12,146 bases of DNA from Coemansia sp. RSA 1804 (taxonomy: Eukaryota; Kickxellomycota; Kickxellomycetes; Kickxellales; Kickxellaceae). The stretch lies in contig JANBTH010000723.1 of assembly GCA_027578815.1 (NCBI GenBank), positions 1 to 12,146 of the forward strand. The letters run 5' to 3'. Under the pieces are notes generated by a model. The model had not been told where the DNA came from. It ran no database searches and worked only from the letters and a program-made list of their open reading frames with translations. A program made the position numbers and the translations under genes. Positions 1-6,982 of this stretch are shown here, in pieces; positions within the stretch are counted from its first letter, which is position 1; each line of letters starts with the position of its first letter.

Positions 1-275
1 GTCCAAATCTGTAATGAAGTTTAGGGAAGAGTGATGCCATTTTCTCCCCACTTTGACGAGTATTCGTCTATTTGACTTTCTTTGCAATATTATTCGTAGG
101 ATATCGGAGTAATGTATGCTTGGTATAAAATATCCGCTATCCTTTTGAAAAGTTCTTCATATAAATCAGTTATAAAGAGATAACAAATTGTACCAAGTAA
201 TTTGCTATATTAGTGACCGTATATACTATATATCCGCACATGGGTCTGTCAGTATGTAACCGAGTCTCTGGCTGT
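1..275. other. AT-rich spacer, no gene seen
   Basis: AT-rich non-coding sequence with short alternating AT runs, for example around 217-233. I find no convincing reading frame, RNA gene or repeat. It lies downstream of the small minus-strand reading frame that ends at 276 and may hold its 3' flank. Confidence 0.5.
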
Positions 276-512
276 TTATTTAACCAATGCTGAGATTACA
301 CGTGCTTCATAGCATGGCTTCTGTGGCACCGACTTCAATATGCAAGCTACGGGGGTCTTGGTTCCTGTCTCTAGCGTTACAGAAGAGCGAAATGAGCCAG
401 TAGGATGCATGGTGGTTGTCTCATTCACAAGGGTAGTCTTGGCGCTGCCACGTTTAAATAGAATCTTGGCCTTGGCAGAGAACTTGTCTTTAATTGAAAT
501 GCTTGGTTTCAT
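276..512 (-). CDS. possible small hypothetical protein, 78 residues
   Basis: I do not recognise this protein. It is a short basic reading frame, rich in Lys, Ser and Thr, with no membrane segment or signal peptide. Seen in sequence: a real ATG at 512 with A at -3, an in-frame TAA seven codons upstream that fixes the start if unspliced, and a TAA stop that overlaps an AATAAA hexamer on the same strand (280 down to 275). The segment looks richer in GC than the sequence on either side. An acceptor-like pyrimidine tract plus CAG (about 532-541, minus strand) lies just upstream, so it could also be the last exon of a spliced gene. A plus-strand frame at 340-537 covers the same bases but starts from a poor position and is more hydrophobic; I take that one as the shadow. 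A 78-codon open frame can also arise by chance. Confidence 0.35.
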   Translation of the reverse strand: MKPSISIKDKFSAKAKILFKRGSAKTTLVNETTTMHPTGSFRSSVTLETGTKTPVACILKSVPQKPCYEARVISALVK

Positions 513-582
513 TGTTAGTGCAAATGTGTGTTACTGAAAAAGCGGTGTTTACAATAGGGATATTAATTGAGGCTTTTTGAGA

Positions 583-588
583 TTTATT
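583..588 (-). terminator. candidate poly(A) signal for the 391-residue gene
   Basis: TTTATT on the plus strand is AATAAA on the minus strand, about 180 bases past the stop of the gene ending at 764. Position and sequence fit a cleavage/polyadenylation signal; there is no transcript evidence. Confidence 0.35.
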
Positions 589-763
589 TTTGCATAAATA
601 CGGGGTTGCTCAAAAACATACTTGTTATCAAATGGGACCAATAGTCAACCAAAACAAACATACTCCAGCTTGTTGGTGTCATCGTTTACAAAAATTGTGT
701 TGCTGAGTTTGATAGCTGTAAAAACGTAGAACCAAAAGGGGGATAATACACAAAAACACGCAT

Positions 764-1939
764 TTAATGTTCAGAAGACGTTGCAGGGTTATGTAGTCTA
801 ATATCAGAACTGTACATGTAACGAAAACGCTTGGATTCCTGATGTGCTTTGCAACCGGCTAATTCCGGCTCTTCTAGTAGCTTCAAGCACTTGTACAGCG
901 GAGTTTCAAGAAGTTCTTTACGTATACGAAGCCTCTCATCCACGGTTCCACATGCTTCAGCAATTGCATTAGTTAGGGCTAGCGCGCTAGCAACAGTCCT
1001 GTCTGATAGTGAAGCCCGACGGTCATTGCTATGTTTTGTGGTTTTGCCTTGTTCAGACGGATGGTCCACCACTGAATTGCTGTTTCCTTTGCTAATGATT
1101 TCCTCATAACTAGAATGAGAGTGGTGTGGAAATGACAGGGACGCGTACTCAGCGACAAAGAGAAACGCGGCATTTCCCAAGGTGTCAAAGCGGTTGCGCA
1201 GAAAAAGAGCCTTCTTTGCGCGTGTAAAGGCATCTATGACAGCGTAGATTCCCGTCTCGGATTCCCATCTGCCATCGGCCTTGGCTCGTCTAACCGAATG
1301 TTTTGTACAGAGCTTTGTCAAGGTCCGAAAGACAGAGGTGAGCATTGCCTTGTCTTGAGCAAAGCCGATTGCTAGAACTAGACTGGTTGGAATCGATGAG
1401 CGTGCAACTGCGGCGGTACCGATGCTCATTGTAGCTAGGTACGAAATGCAATACACGGCTTCCATTGCCGTGCCCTCTGAGATCTGCGCATACTTGTCAA
1501 ACAAACCGTCATTTGTGTTAACCACGCTTTCAATGTTGTAGTTTTGGGCATCTGCCTGTGAGGCCTGTGCACACACCCAGCATACAACAATGTGCTCTAG
1601 CACTTCTATTGCATTGGTTTTAGCAGCTGGGTGTGCGTTAGCGTAACTTTGTGGCGATTCGAGATGGCGGCGTAGGTCCTTGAGTGCCAGATCCAGTGCT
1701 GGAACATCAATCGGCGTGGAATAGAGGGTGCTGCTGACAATATTTACAAGCGCCTGTGTGTGATGTGTTTGCAGATTGTCGAGAAGTAGAGTTGATACTG
1801 AGGATACAGAGCTCATGCATCGGCTTGGTGTAGAAACACGACTTTTGCTGCTGGTGCTGGTAATTGTTGTTGTGCAGGCGTTGTGGATATCTTTGCAATC
1901 TGTATTGTCCATCTCGTGAGTGTGAAAAGATCCATGCAT
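764..1939 (-). CDS. hypothetical protein, 391 residues, predicted largely alpha-helical
   Basis: I do not recognise this family. Seen in the protein: a Ser/Thr-rich, probably disordered N-terminus (about 1-50); a stretch rich in Ala, Leu and Val that looks like stacked helices (about 55-265, including the segments around 108-126, 159-178 and 186-212); a polar low-complexity linker rich in His, Ser, Asn and Lys (about 268-310); and a second helical part (about 312-358) with a basic C-terminal tail. The pattern resembles ARM/HEAT-like helical repeat proteins, but I see no repeat signature, catalytic motif, signal peptide or clear membrane helix. The start is the first ATG, at 1939, with A at -3. 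In-frame ATGs at 1912 and 1816 are alternatives and would only remove disordered sequence. It appears to be a single exon. The same strand carries the carrier gene upstream, with 370 bases between, and no functional link is evident. Codon use looks less GC-biased than in the carrier or hydrolase. Confidence 0.7.
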   Translation of the reverse strand: MHGSFHTHEMDNTDCKDIHNACTTTITSTSSKSRVSTPSRCMSSVSSVSTLLLDNLQTHHTQALVNIVSSTLYSTPIDVPALDLALKDLRRHLESPQSYANAHPAAKTNAIEVLEHIVVCWVCAQASQADAQNYNIESVVNTNDGLFDKYAQISEGTAMEAVYCISYLATMSIGTAAVARSSIPTSLVLAIGFAQDKAMLTSVFRTLTKLCTKHSVRRAKADGRWESETGIYAVIDAFTRAKKALFLRNRFDTLGNAAFLFVAEYASLSFPHHSHSSYEEIISKGNSNSVVDHPSEQGKTTKHSNDRRASLSDRTVASALALTNAIAEACGTVDERLRIRKELLETPLYKCLKLLEEPELAGCKAHQESKRFRYMYSSDIRLHNPATSSEH

Positions 1940-2309
1940 ATTTTTAATAAGCTAGGCCAAAGATAGAATCCGATTAATGAACACTCGGGAACACGCATAG
2001 ACAAATGAGAAAAAAAAACAAAGCTGAATACTCGCAATAAAGTCCTTCCACCTGATAAATTGCATTCTGCATCGAGCCTGCATATATTTTTGAACAGATG
2101 TATAAAGAATGAGACGTTGACAAGAATGCTGCGAGTAAATAACAACAGAGTAACATCAGAAAGTAAGCAAACCACAGACTACTGCAAACAATATCCACAG
2201 GCAAAAGACAGTAGAAAAGGAAAAGCGTAAAAAGTATGTATATTGTGATCCGGAACCAGTTACAAAGTCTAATAAAGGAGCCATAATACGAGCAATGAGT
2301 ATGTAGAGC
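1940..2309. other. spacer: promoter of the 391-residue gene and 3' flank of the carrier
   Basis: This spacer lies between two minus-strand genes. It is AT-rich with several A-runs. On the minus strand there is an ATTAAA at 1950-1945 and a TATACATA-like element near 2233-2242 that could help 3'-end formation of the carrier mRNA. An AT-rich TATATA-like stretch sits near 2081-2090. Overlapping minus-strand frames here (about 1813-2204) run across the next gene's start and look like read-through noise. Confidence 0.4.
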
Positions 2310-3230
2310 TCAGAAATCCAAAGCCTTGACGGTCCATTCGTAGGCAACAAATGTGGCGGCGTTTGCGGGGAAGGCCCTGAGGATAGTTGGACCAAAGCCG
2401 CGGAAGAGAATCCGAATGCCAGATGCCCTCATTTCGCCCACCAGTGCATTGAAGGCATCCAGCGCAGACTTGTGCTTGTAGTTCATTTGGATCCGGGACT
2501 TTATGACGTCCTGCGGATAGGCAGTCAGCCATGCAGAGATGCCAGCACATCCGCCCGCAAAGAACTGCTCAAGGCCATTGCTCTTTGAACCGTCAGCAAC
2601 GCCCAGACGGCGGTAGACAAAGGCAGACTTCATGCCCTCGTACAGCCCAAAGTATGCCCAGAAGCTGGGGATATCGCGGAGAATGGTGATTCCCAGACCG
2701 CGATACAGACCGCTGAATCCGCGCTCCTGGAATGTCCGCACGCCGCAATTGAACACACCCGTGTACGGCTTGTGGCCGGGCGTAACTGCGGCTCCGTACT
2801 GCGTCTGGAGCTTTACCTTGAGCAGCTCCACAGGACAGTTGAGAAACGACATGACTCCGCCCGCAAGGCCGCCAGCAATGGCCTTCTGGGACACAGTCAG
2901 CGGCTCAGAAGAGTTGGCTTGCAGCAGACGCTGGAAGAAGCCGTTTGCAGCAAACACAACAGCGTTGCAGAACCCAATCCCGGCCAGCGGAGACGTGACG
3001 CCCTTGTAAAGCCCCGCAACGCCCTCACCGCGGATAGTCGACCGCACGCAGTCCATGCTGCTCGAGTACAGAGCGGGACTCGGCTGCGTCTGCATCCGCA
3101 CCTTGATGGTGTCAAACGGATGCCCAACCACCACCTGCGCCCATCCGCCCATCGTTCCTGCCGCAAACTCCACTATTGTCTTTGGAACCACCTTCTGCTT
3201 CTGAGCTGGCGCTACTGTCTCCGCCTCCAT
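2310..3230 (-). CDS. mitochondrial carrier family (SLC25) protein, acylcarnitine/ornithine/basic amino acid branch
   Basis: An inner-mitochondrial-membrane solute exchanger of 306 residues, the usual family length. It has the three tandem repeats of about 100 residues, each with the Px[DE]xx[KR] signature: PFDTIK at 38-43, PVELLK at 133-138 and PQDVIK at 239-244. Each is followed by a matrix-helix [YF][KR]G motif (LYKG 74-77, LYRG 175-178, LFRG 275-278). The second-repeat substrate-contact region reads ILRDIPSF (183-190) and the last helix begins LRAFPANAATF (284-294). Both resemble acylcarnitine carriers (SLC25A20), ornithine carriers (SLC25A15/ORT1) and SLC25A29. From sequence alone I cannot choose between carnitine esters and basic amino acids. 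The first true ATG of the frame is at 3230. The frame is open 23 codons further upstream but only from a TTG, so that part is taken as 5' UTR. No intron is needed. The gene shares a promoter region with the divergent hydrolase gene. Confidence 0.93.
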   Translation of the reverse strand: MEAETVAPAQKQKVVPKTIVEFAAGTMGGWAQVVVGHPFDTIKVRMQTQPSPALYSSSMDCVRSTIRGEGVAGLYKGVTSPLAGIGFCNAVVFAANGFFQRLLQANSSEPLTVSQKAIAGGLAGGVMSFLNCPVELLKVKLQTQYGAAVTPGHKPYTGVFNCGVRTFQERGFSGLYRGLGITILRDIPSFWAYFGLYEGMKSAFVYRRLGVADGSKSNGLEQFFAGGCAGISAWLTAYPQDVIKSRIQMNYKHKSALDAFNALVGEMRASGIRILFRGFGPTILRAFPANAATFVAYEWTVKALDF

Positions 3231-3432
3231 GTTGTCTGCTTGCTTTGGTGGGTGCTGCTGTTCGATCACAGTGAAGGTGGGAGGAATTAAGAAGATCAAG
3301 GTGTGAATGAAATCGCAATGAGACTACCAGGAGGAAAAGAGAAGGAAAGAAGGAAAAGCGAACATGTCGGCCACTTTTACTTTTTCTCTGCAGGACTGTG
3401 ACAGATGAATCAGTCAATCGATTGAGAAAACC

Positions 3433-3474
3433 GCACAGCACAGCACAGCACAGCACAGCACAGCACAGCACAGC
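3433..3474. repeat. (CACAG)8 microsatellite in the shared promoter
   Basis: A perfect period-5 tract: eight uninterrupted CACAG units at 3434-3473, with the period extending one base either side. It is non-coding. The long frames that cross it on both strands are translations of the repeat itself. Such tracts are prone to length change by slippage, and this one lies between two promoters. Confidence 0.95.
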
Positions 3475-3671
3475 CTTGCTTTTGCGGGTGACCAAAGAAA
3501 ACCCCTTCCTTTTTGACTCGCTTTCCCTTTTATCTTTTTTATCAGCTGCACGCTCGATCCAGACATGCAAGTGGTTCTTGAGTTCCTCCAATCCACGTGC
3601 CTGGATCTGGAAGGAGCCCCAATCGAATCAGCCAGATTTCCATTTAGTGTTTGTTCCTCATCCTCCAACCA

Positions 3672-3840
3672 GTAAGAAAAAGAGAGGCAATTGCATCTGA
3701 CCCACAAACGCTCTTTACTCGTTCTCCGTTTTGTCCTTTTTTCTATTCTTATATTATTATATTCTTTTTATTGCCGAGTTTGTTGTTTTGTTACTTGTAA
3801 ATCCCTAACGACCCGTCATTTATTCCTGGTCGAATTACAG
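3672..3840 (+). other. possible intron in the 5' leader of the hydrolase gene
   Basis: GTAAGA at 3672-3677 could serve as a donor and TTACAG ending at 3840 as an acceptor. A CTAAC branch-like element sits at 3805-3809, about 30 bases before the acceptor, followed by a partly T-rich stretch. The distance is 169 bases, similar to the 138-base coding intron of the same gene. It contains no part of the hydrolase reading frame, so splicing here would only reshape the 5' UTR. Inferred from signals alone. Confidence 0.35.
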
Positions 3841-3875
3841 CACAAGAACATAAAAGCTTGCAACTAGCACTCTCC

Positions 3876-5126
3876 ATGATCTATGCAATTCTAGCAGCCA
3901 TGGGAGGAACGGAGGATACAGTCTCGTCCATTGTGAAATGGGCACCCACCGTCTCCTACTATGCGCTTATAATGACCTGTGGGCTGACGCTGTTTGGCGT
4001 GTCGGCGGTGTGGATGTTCCAGCGGGACATGGTTTATCCGGCCGCATTCCCTGCGCATTCCCGCGAACGAGTAAGTAGACTTTGTGCTGCGCATTCAAAT
4101 CCATTTCCCTTCAGCTTTTAGCCGTTCTGTTTTTCTTTCTTCTAGTTTACAGTGTATTTGCTAACCGCACCGTTGTATCACTCTTTTAACGTTTGATTTG
4201 CCGTGTAGGTTCCGCTACCGTCACAGTTTGGAATGCCTCATTTCGACGACATTCGTCTGGAGACGCCAGACAAGGTCTTGATTCGCGGATACCTGATCAA
4301 GCAGGCTACAGATGAGGAAACAAAGCGGGCGCCGACACTGATCTATTTCCACGCCAACGCCGGGAACATGGGCCACCGGCTGCCGATTGCCAAGCAGATG
4401 TACGATCAGCTAAAGTGCAACGTCTTTATGCTGTCGTACCGCGGCTATGGGCTGTCTGACGGCCAGCCATCGGAGGCCGGCATTAAGGCTGACGCACTGA
4501 CTGCGCTGGAGTTTATCCGCTCGCATCCGCTCACTGCGAACACCAAGCTTGTTGCATACGGCCAGTCTCTGGGCGGAGCGGTAGCGCTGGACATTGTTGC
4601 TGCCAATGAGCCCGAGTTTGCCGGAGTCATCCTGGAAAACACCTTCCTGTCTATTCCAAAGCTCGTGCCACATGTTCTTCCGATTTTGAAATACTTTACG
4701 TTCCTGGCATCCGAGAAGTGGGTGTCCGAGACAGCCATCCGCAAGATCACCGATGTGCCGATCCTCTTCCTCTCTGGTCTTCAGGACGATCTAGTGCCGC
4801 CGCCTCATATGCGCAAGCTGTATGAGCTTGCCCAGCGCAACCAGGACAGCGAGAAGAGGATGAAGGTCTCGTGGGAGGAGTTTCCCGAAGGCAACCACAA
4901 CGACACATGCATCCAGCCAAACTACTTTGAGGCCATTGCGAAGTGGTGGAGAGAGACAATCGACGCCGCTGAGCCATATGTGCCAACCGGACGTCTTGGC
5001 ACGCTGGAGGCACGTGAATCCGTTGAAAAGACAGATGGCGAGAACATCTACAAGGTTGAGTCTGCCTCTGCCGAGAAGAGCCGTTCCGAGGTTGATCTCG
5101 CTGGTCCCAGCAAAAAGTCCGAGTAG
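3876..5126 (+). CDS. bem46: Bem46/ABHD13-type membrane-anchored alpha/beta hydrolase (two exons)
   Basis: A predicted serine hydrolase with one N-terminal membrane anchor. The coding sequence is join(3876..4070, 4209..5126), with a phase-0 junction giving ..RER|VPLPSQFG... Numbering from the ATG at 3900 (362 residues): membrane helix about 17-40; the family stretch VYPAAFP at 45-51; oxyanion-region FHANAGN at 104-110; nucleophile elbow GQSLG with Ser177; acid Asp250 in SGLQDDLVPP; and His287 in GNHND. All three catalytic residues are present. The C-terminal 60 or so residues are polar, Glu/Lys/Ser-rich and probably disordered. Two in-frame ATGs compete: 3876 comes first but has T at -3, while 3900 has GCC before it and G after, close to an ideal context. 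Leaky scanning to 3900 is likely, and the longer form has 370 residues. Bem46 relatives act at the endoplasmic reticulum or plasma membrane in fungi, but their substrate is not established, so none is assigned. Confidence 0.92.
4071..4208 (+). other. spliceosomal intron in the hydrolase gene
   Basis: A 138-base phase-0 intron. The donor is GTAAGT at 4071-4076 and the acceptor is TGTAG ending at 4208, with CTAAC at 4161-4165 and TTAAC at 4186-4190 as candidate branch sites. Joining restores the conserved Bem46 linker between the membrane anchor and the hydrolase domain, whereas unspliced sequence runs into a stop at about 4119. An alternative acceptor at 4145 leads to an in-frame TGA before exon 2, so it is rejected. 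Confidence 0.93.
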
Positions 5127-5127
5127 G

Positions 5128-5150
5128 TTTTTCTTTCTTTCTTTCTTTTC
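5128..5150. repeat. TTTC-repeat pyrimidine tract
   Basis: A 23-base all-pyrimidine run of TTTC units directly after the hydrolase stop codon, followed by AG. It resembles a splice-acceptor tract, but it lies past the stop and needs no splicing. Probably a simple 3'-UTR repeat. Confidence 0.7.
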
Positions 5151-5291
5151 AGTGTCATTAAAGTTCTTTGATCAGCAACAATCAGATAATCGTCCGATCA
5201 GCATCAATCTCAGAAAAAAAAGTGGGACCTTGATTCTCTCAACATTTGTCTGTTTTATTTTTTTGTTGTTGTTGTTGATCTGAAGATGCTG

Positions 5292-5368
5292 AATAAAATG
5301 TTTGGAAACTAGAAAGTGTTTTGCAGTTGTTCCTTTGCTTTGCAATCTTTCTTTTGTAAGGGAATAAA
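5292..5368 (+). terminator. two candidate poly(A) signals for the hydrolase mRNA
   Basis: AATAAA occurs at 5292-5297 and again at 5363-5368, which is 166 and 237 bases past the TAG at 5124-5126. A TTG-rich stretch lies just upstream of the first. Either could direct cleavage; the second lies close to the TTL start and would leave that gene a very short promoter. Confidence 0.5.
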
Positions 5369-5480
5369 ATCATCTGCTATATTACGCCGCCATCATTGTA
5401 TGTTGTTTTTTTAAAGGAGTTCTTTATAATCTTAGACACACCAGACTCGAATAGAACAACCAGACCACTGCACGGTAATA

Positions 5481-6803
5481 ATGGATCCAAATGGCCCTGA
5501 GGACAGGGATGCTGCCGCAGCAGCAGTAATAATCGACATGGACGAACCGTATGTCCAGACAATCCTGGAATCGGCGTTTGCAAAATACGCACCCTTGGTT
5601 TCCATCCAAACAAAAGACCTCCAGGACGGAATGCATCACAAACGCCTGATGCACTGGCGTGAGTACGAGAGGATCGACTGGGATGCCGTCCATCGCTCAG
5701 AAGTGGTGTTTTCCAACGCATACTGCTTCCGCAAGGGTCTTATTCGCAAGGCACAAATGTCATTCAACATTAGACACCATGTCGCCAAGCATCCCGAGTC
5801 CATCCTTGCGCATGGAGTTCCAGAAACGTGGATTCTGGAGCTGGACGACATCGACTACTTGGATGAGGCTCTTATGGAGTGTTACGAAGTTGAGGACGAC
5901 ATGAAGGTTAACGAGGGTTTGGTTCCAGCGGGGAGAAAGTCATTTATCCTTAAGCCATCGCTGACAGGCCGTGGTGCTGGGATCCACATCTTTGACACCA
6001 GGGCAAGACTAGAGTCATTGCTGGAAAAGGAGTTTGAATCTGCCAGTGAAGATGAGGATGGGGATGAGGATAAGGATGAGGATGACGACGAGGGAGGCAA
6101 CAAGGATCGGCAGCAGAATGCCATTCGCTCCTATGAGGCGGTGTCGCAGATACGCGAGTGGGTTGTGCAGCGATACATCAGCAACCCGCTTCTGCTTAAA
6201 TCCCACGGCGACCGCAAGTTCCATATCCGCGTATATGCCCTTGCTGTGGGAGACCTCAAAGTCTACGTTTACCGCCAGATGCTTGCTCTGTTTGCGCCCG
6301 AGCCGTACACGCAGTCGGCAACCAACCTAGACAACCAGGGAGCCCATATCACAAACACATGTGTCCAGGAGAAGCGTCATGACTTTAATGAGGCCAAGGC
6401 TGTCGAGCTCTTTGGTAATCTCGATATGCCACAACAAAAGCGCGAGTCCATTTTTGACCAGATCTGCCAGATTCTTTCTGAAACGTTTGCGGCTGTCTCA
6501 AGCGAATCAACGTCGTTTCAGACATGGCCTAACTGCATGGAACAGTTTGGGTTTGACTTTCTGGTTGATGAAAACTACAACGCGTATTTGCTGGAGGCTA
6601 ACGCGTATCCGGACTTTAAGCAGACCGGGGAGCGTCTGAGATCAGTGGTCGAAGGCTTTATGGCAGCGTCTGCTGCCACTGCTGCTGAAACGTTCCTGCT
6701 TGATAATGATGCGCTAACTGACAATGCACTGCGTCAAACGATAGAAAAAGACAAGTCTGATCTTGTACAAGTATTTACACACAAAATCTCAAAAGACTGG
6801 TAA
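5481..6803 (+). CDS. tubulin-tyrosine ligase (TTL) domain protein, ATP-grasp fold
   Basis: A 440-residue single-domain TTL-family protein. The family uses ATP to join an amino acid to a protein carboxyl group: TTL itself adds Tyr to alpha-tubulin, and TTL-like members add Glu or Gly. Seen: the fungal-type N-terminal region NAYCFRKGLIRK (79-90); FILKPSLTGRGAGIHIF (155-171), with Lys158 and a Gly-rich ATP loop; WVVQRYI (227-233); RKFHIRVYAL (245-254); and the metal site FGFDFLVDE (356-364) with LLEANAYPD (370-378), giving Asp359, Glu372 and Asn374. An acidic low-complexity insert (about 184-206) sits in the flexible loop between the ATP loop and the WVVQRYI strand. Yeast Pby1 carries a SurE phosphatase domain before its TTL domain; none is encoded here. 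The start is the first ATG after an upstream stop. The end at TGG TAA overlaps a GTAAGT donor; splicing to any nearby acceptor gives TGA at the same place, so the protein end is secure within one residue. Whether tubulin is the substrate cannot be told. Confidence 0.88.
   Translation: MDPNGPEDRDAAAAAVIIDMDEPYVQTILESAFAKYAPLVSIQTKDLQDGMHHKRLMHWREYERIDWDAVHRSEVVFSNAYCFRKGLIRKAQMSFNIRHHVAKHPESILAHGVPETWILELDDIDYLDEALMECYEVEDDMKVNEGLVPAGRKSFILKPSLTGRGAGIHIFDTRARLESLLEKEFESASEDEDGDEDKDEDDDEGGNKDRQQNAIRSYEAVSQIREWVVQRYISNPLLLKSHGDRKFHIRVYALAVGDLKVYVYRQMLALFAPEPYTQSATNLDNQGAHITNTCVQEKRHDFNEAKAVELFGNLDMPQQKRESIFDQICQILSETFAAVSSESTSFQTWPNCMEQFGFDFLVDENYNAYLLEANAYPDFKQTGERLRSVVEGFMAASAATAAETFLLDNDALTDNALRQTIEKDKSDLVQVFTHKISKDW
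6048..6092 (+). repeat. GATGAG-type degenerate repeat encoding an acidic loop
   Basis: An imperfect GAN-rich repeat coding for consecutive Asp/Glu with a few Gly and Lys (about residues 190-204 of the TTL protein). It keeps frame and sits where ATP-grasp enzymes have a mobile loop, so it should be tolerated. Its length is likely to vary between strains. Confidence 0.8.
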
Positions 6804-6982
6804 GTATGGATATTTCCACTACAGATAGCTTAAACTGCTGCCATTTCGTTTTCTATTTTTCATACAAAACTCTTTGTTTATATTAGACTTTAACTTCTAG
6901 ATGTTATCCGGGAGTGTTTGTTGCAGACCCGATGTGTCAGATTGGTAGTAAAACGTAAGTTCTTTCACATAATGAATGCACT
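6804..6982. other. short convergent 3' intergenic region
   Basis: Only 179 bases separate the stops of the TTL gene (plus) and the first ABCG gene (minus), so their 3' UTRs probably overlap. There is no AATAAA on either strand; weaker TATATT and AATATAAA-like elements are near 6877-6885. On the plus strand it holds splice-like signals: GTAAGT at 6800-6805, acceptor-like ends at 6900 (TTCTAG) and 6926 (TTGCAG), and a second GTAAGT at 6955-6960. Confidence 0.5.

Larger units (their letters stand above)
3231..3875. promoter_or_regulatory. divergent promoter region between the carrier and hydrolase genes
   Basis: About 650 bases without a convincing gene separate two head-to-head start codons, so this should hold both promoters and both 5' leaders. 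The left part is purine-rich on the plus strand (about 3326-3360), that is, a CT-rich leader for the minus-strand carrier. The right part is CT/T-rich on the plus strand (about 3706-3790), the typical fungal pattern just upstream of a start. A CACAG tandem repeat lies in the middle, and a possible leader intron lies at 3672-3840. I see no clear TATA box for either gene. Confidence 0.6.
5127..5480 (+). promoter_or_regulatory. 3' flank of the hydrolase gene and promoter of the TTL gene
   Basis: A spacer of 354 bases between two plus-strand genes. It starts with a TTTC-repeat tract, then an A-run (5213-5221), a T-rich stretch with TTG repeats (about 5255-5279), two AATAAA hexamers, and finally a TTATAAT-like element about 55 bases before the TTL start at 5481. 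No gene is seen. Confidence 0.5.

Noticed and set aside
1813..2204. Minus-strand frames just upstream of the 391-residue gene
   Set aside because: They overlap that gene's start in another frame, have AT-rich, Phe/Leu-rich composition and no domain. No splice arrangement clearly joins them to the gene.
2632..3290. Long plus-strand frames opposite the carrier gene
   Set aside because: They are rich in Arg, His, Leu and Pro, as expected for shadows of GC-rich coding DNA. The sense frame carries all three carrier signatures.
3231..3299. 23-residue N-terminal extension of the mitochondrial carrier
   Set aside because: The frame is open but begins at TTG (3299-3297), not ATG. The ATG at 3230 gives normal family length, and fungal carriers rarely need a presequence.
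3398..3707. Frames on both strands across the CACAG repeat
   Set aside because: They are read-through of the microsatellite (repeated Ser-Thr-Ala-Gln-His or Cys-Ala-Val-Leu units) and promoter sequence, not a protein.
5128..5152. Pyrimidine tract plus AG after the hydrolase stop as a splice acceptor
   Set aside because: The protein is complete before it, with an intact catalytic triad and a normal disordered tail. No matching donor is needed.
6800..6960. Continuation of TTL coding past an intron at 6800
   Set aside because: With this donor the junction codon is TG plus A for every nearby acceptor (6886, 6900, 6926, 6940), always TGA, so coding cannot continue.
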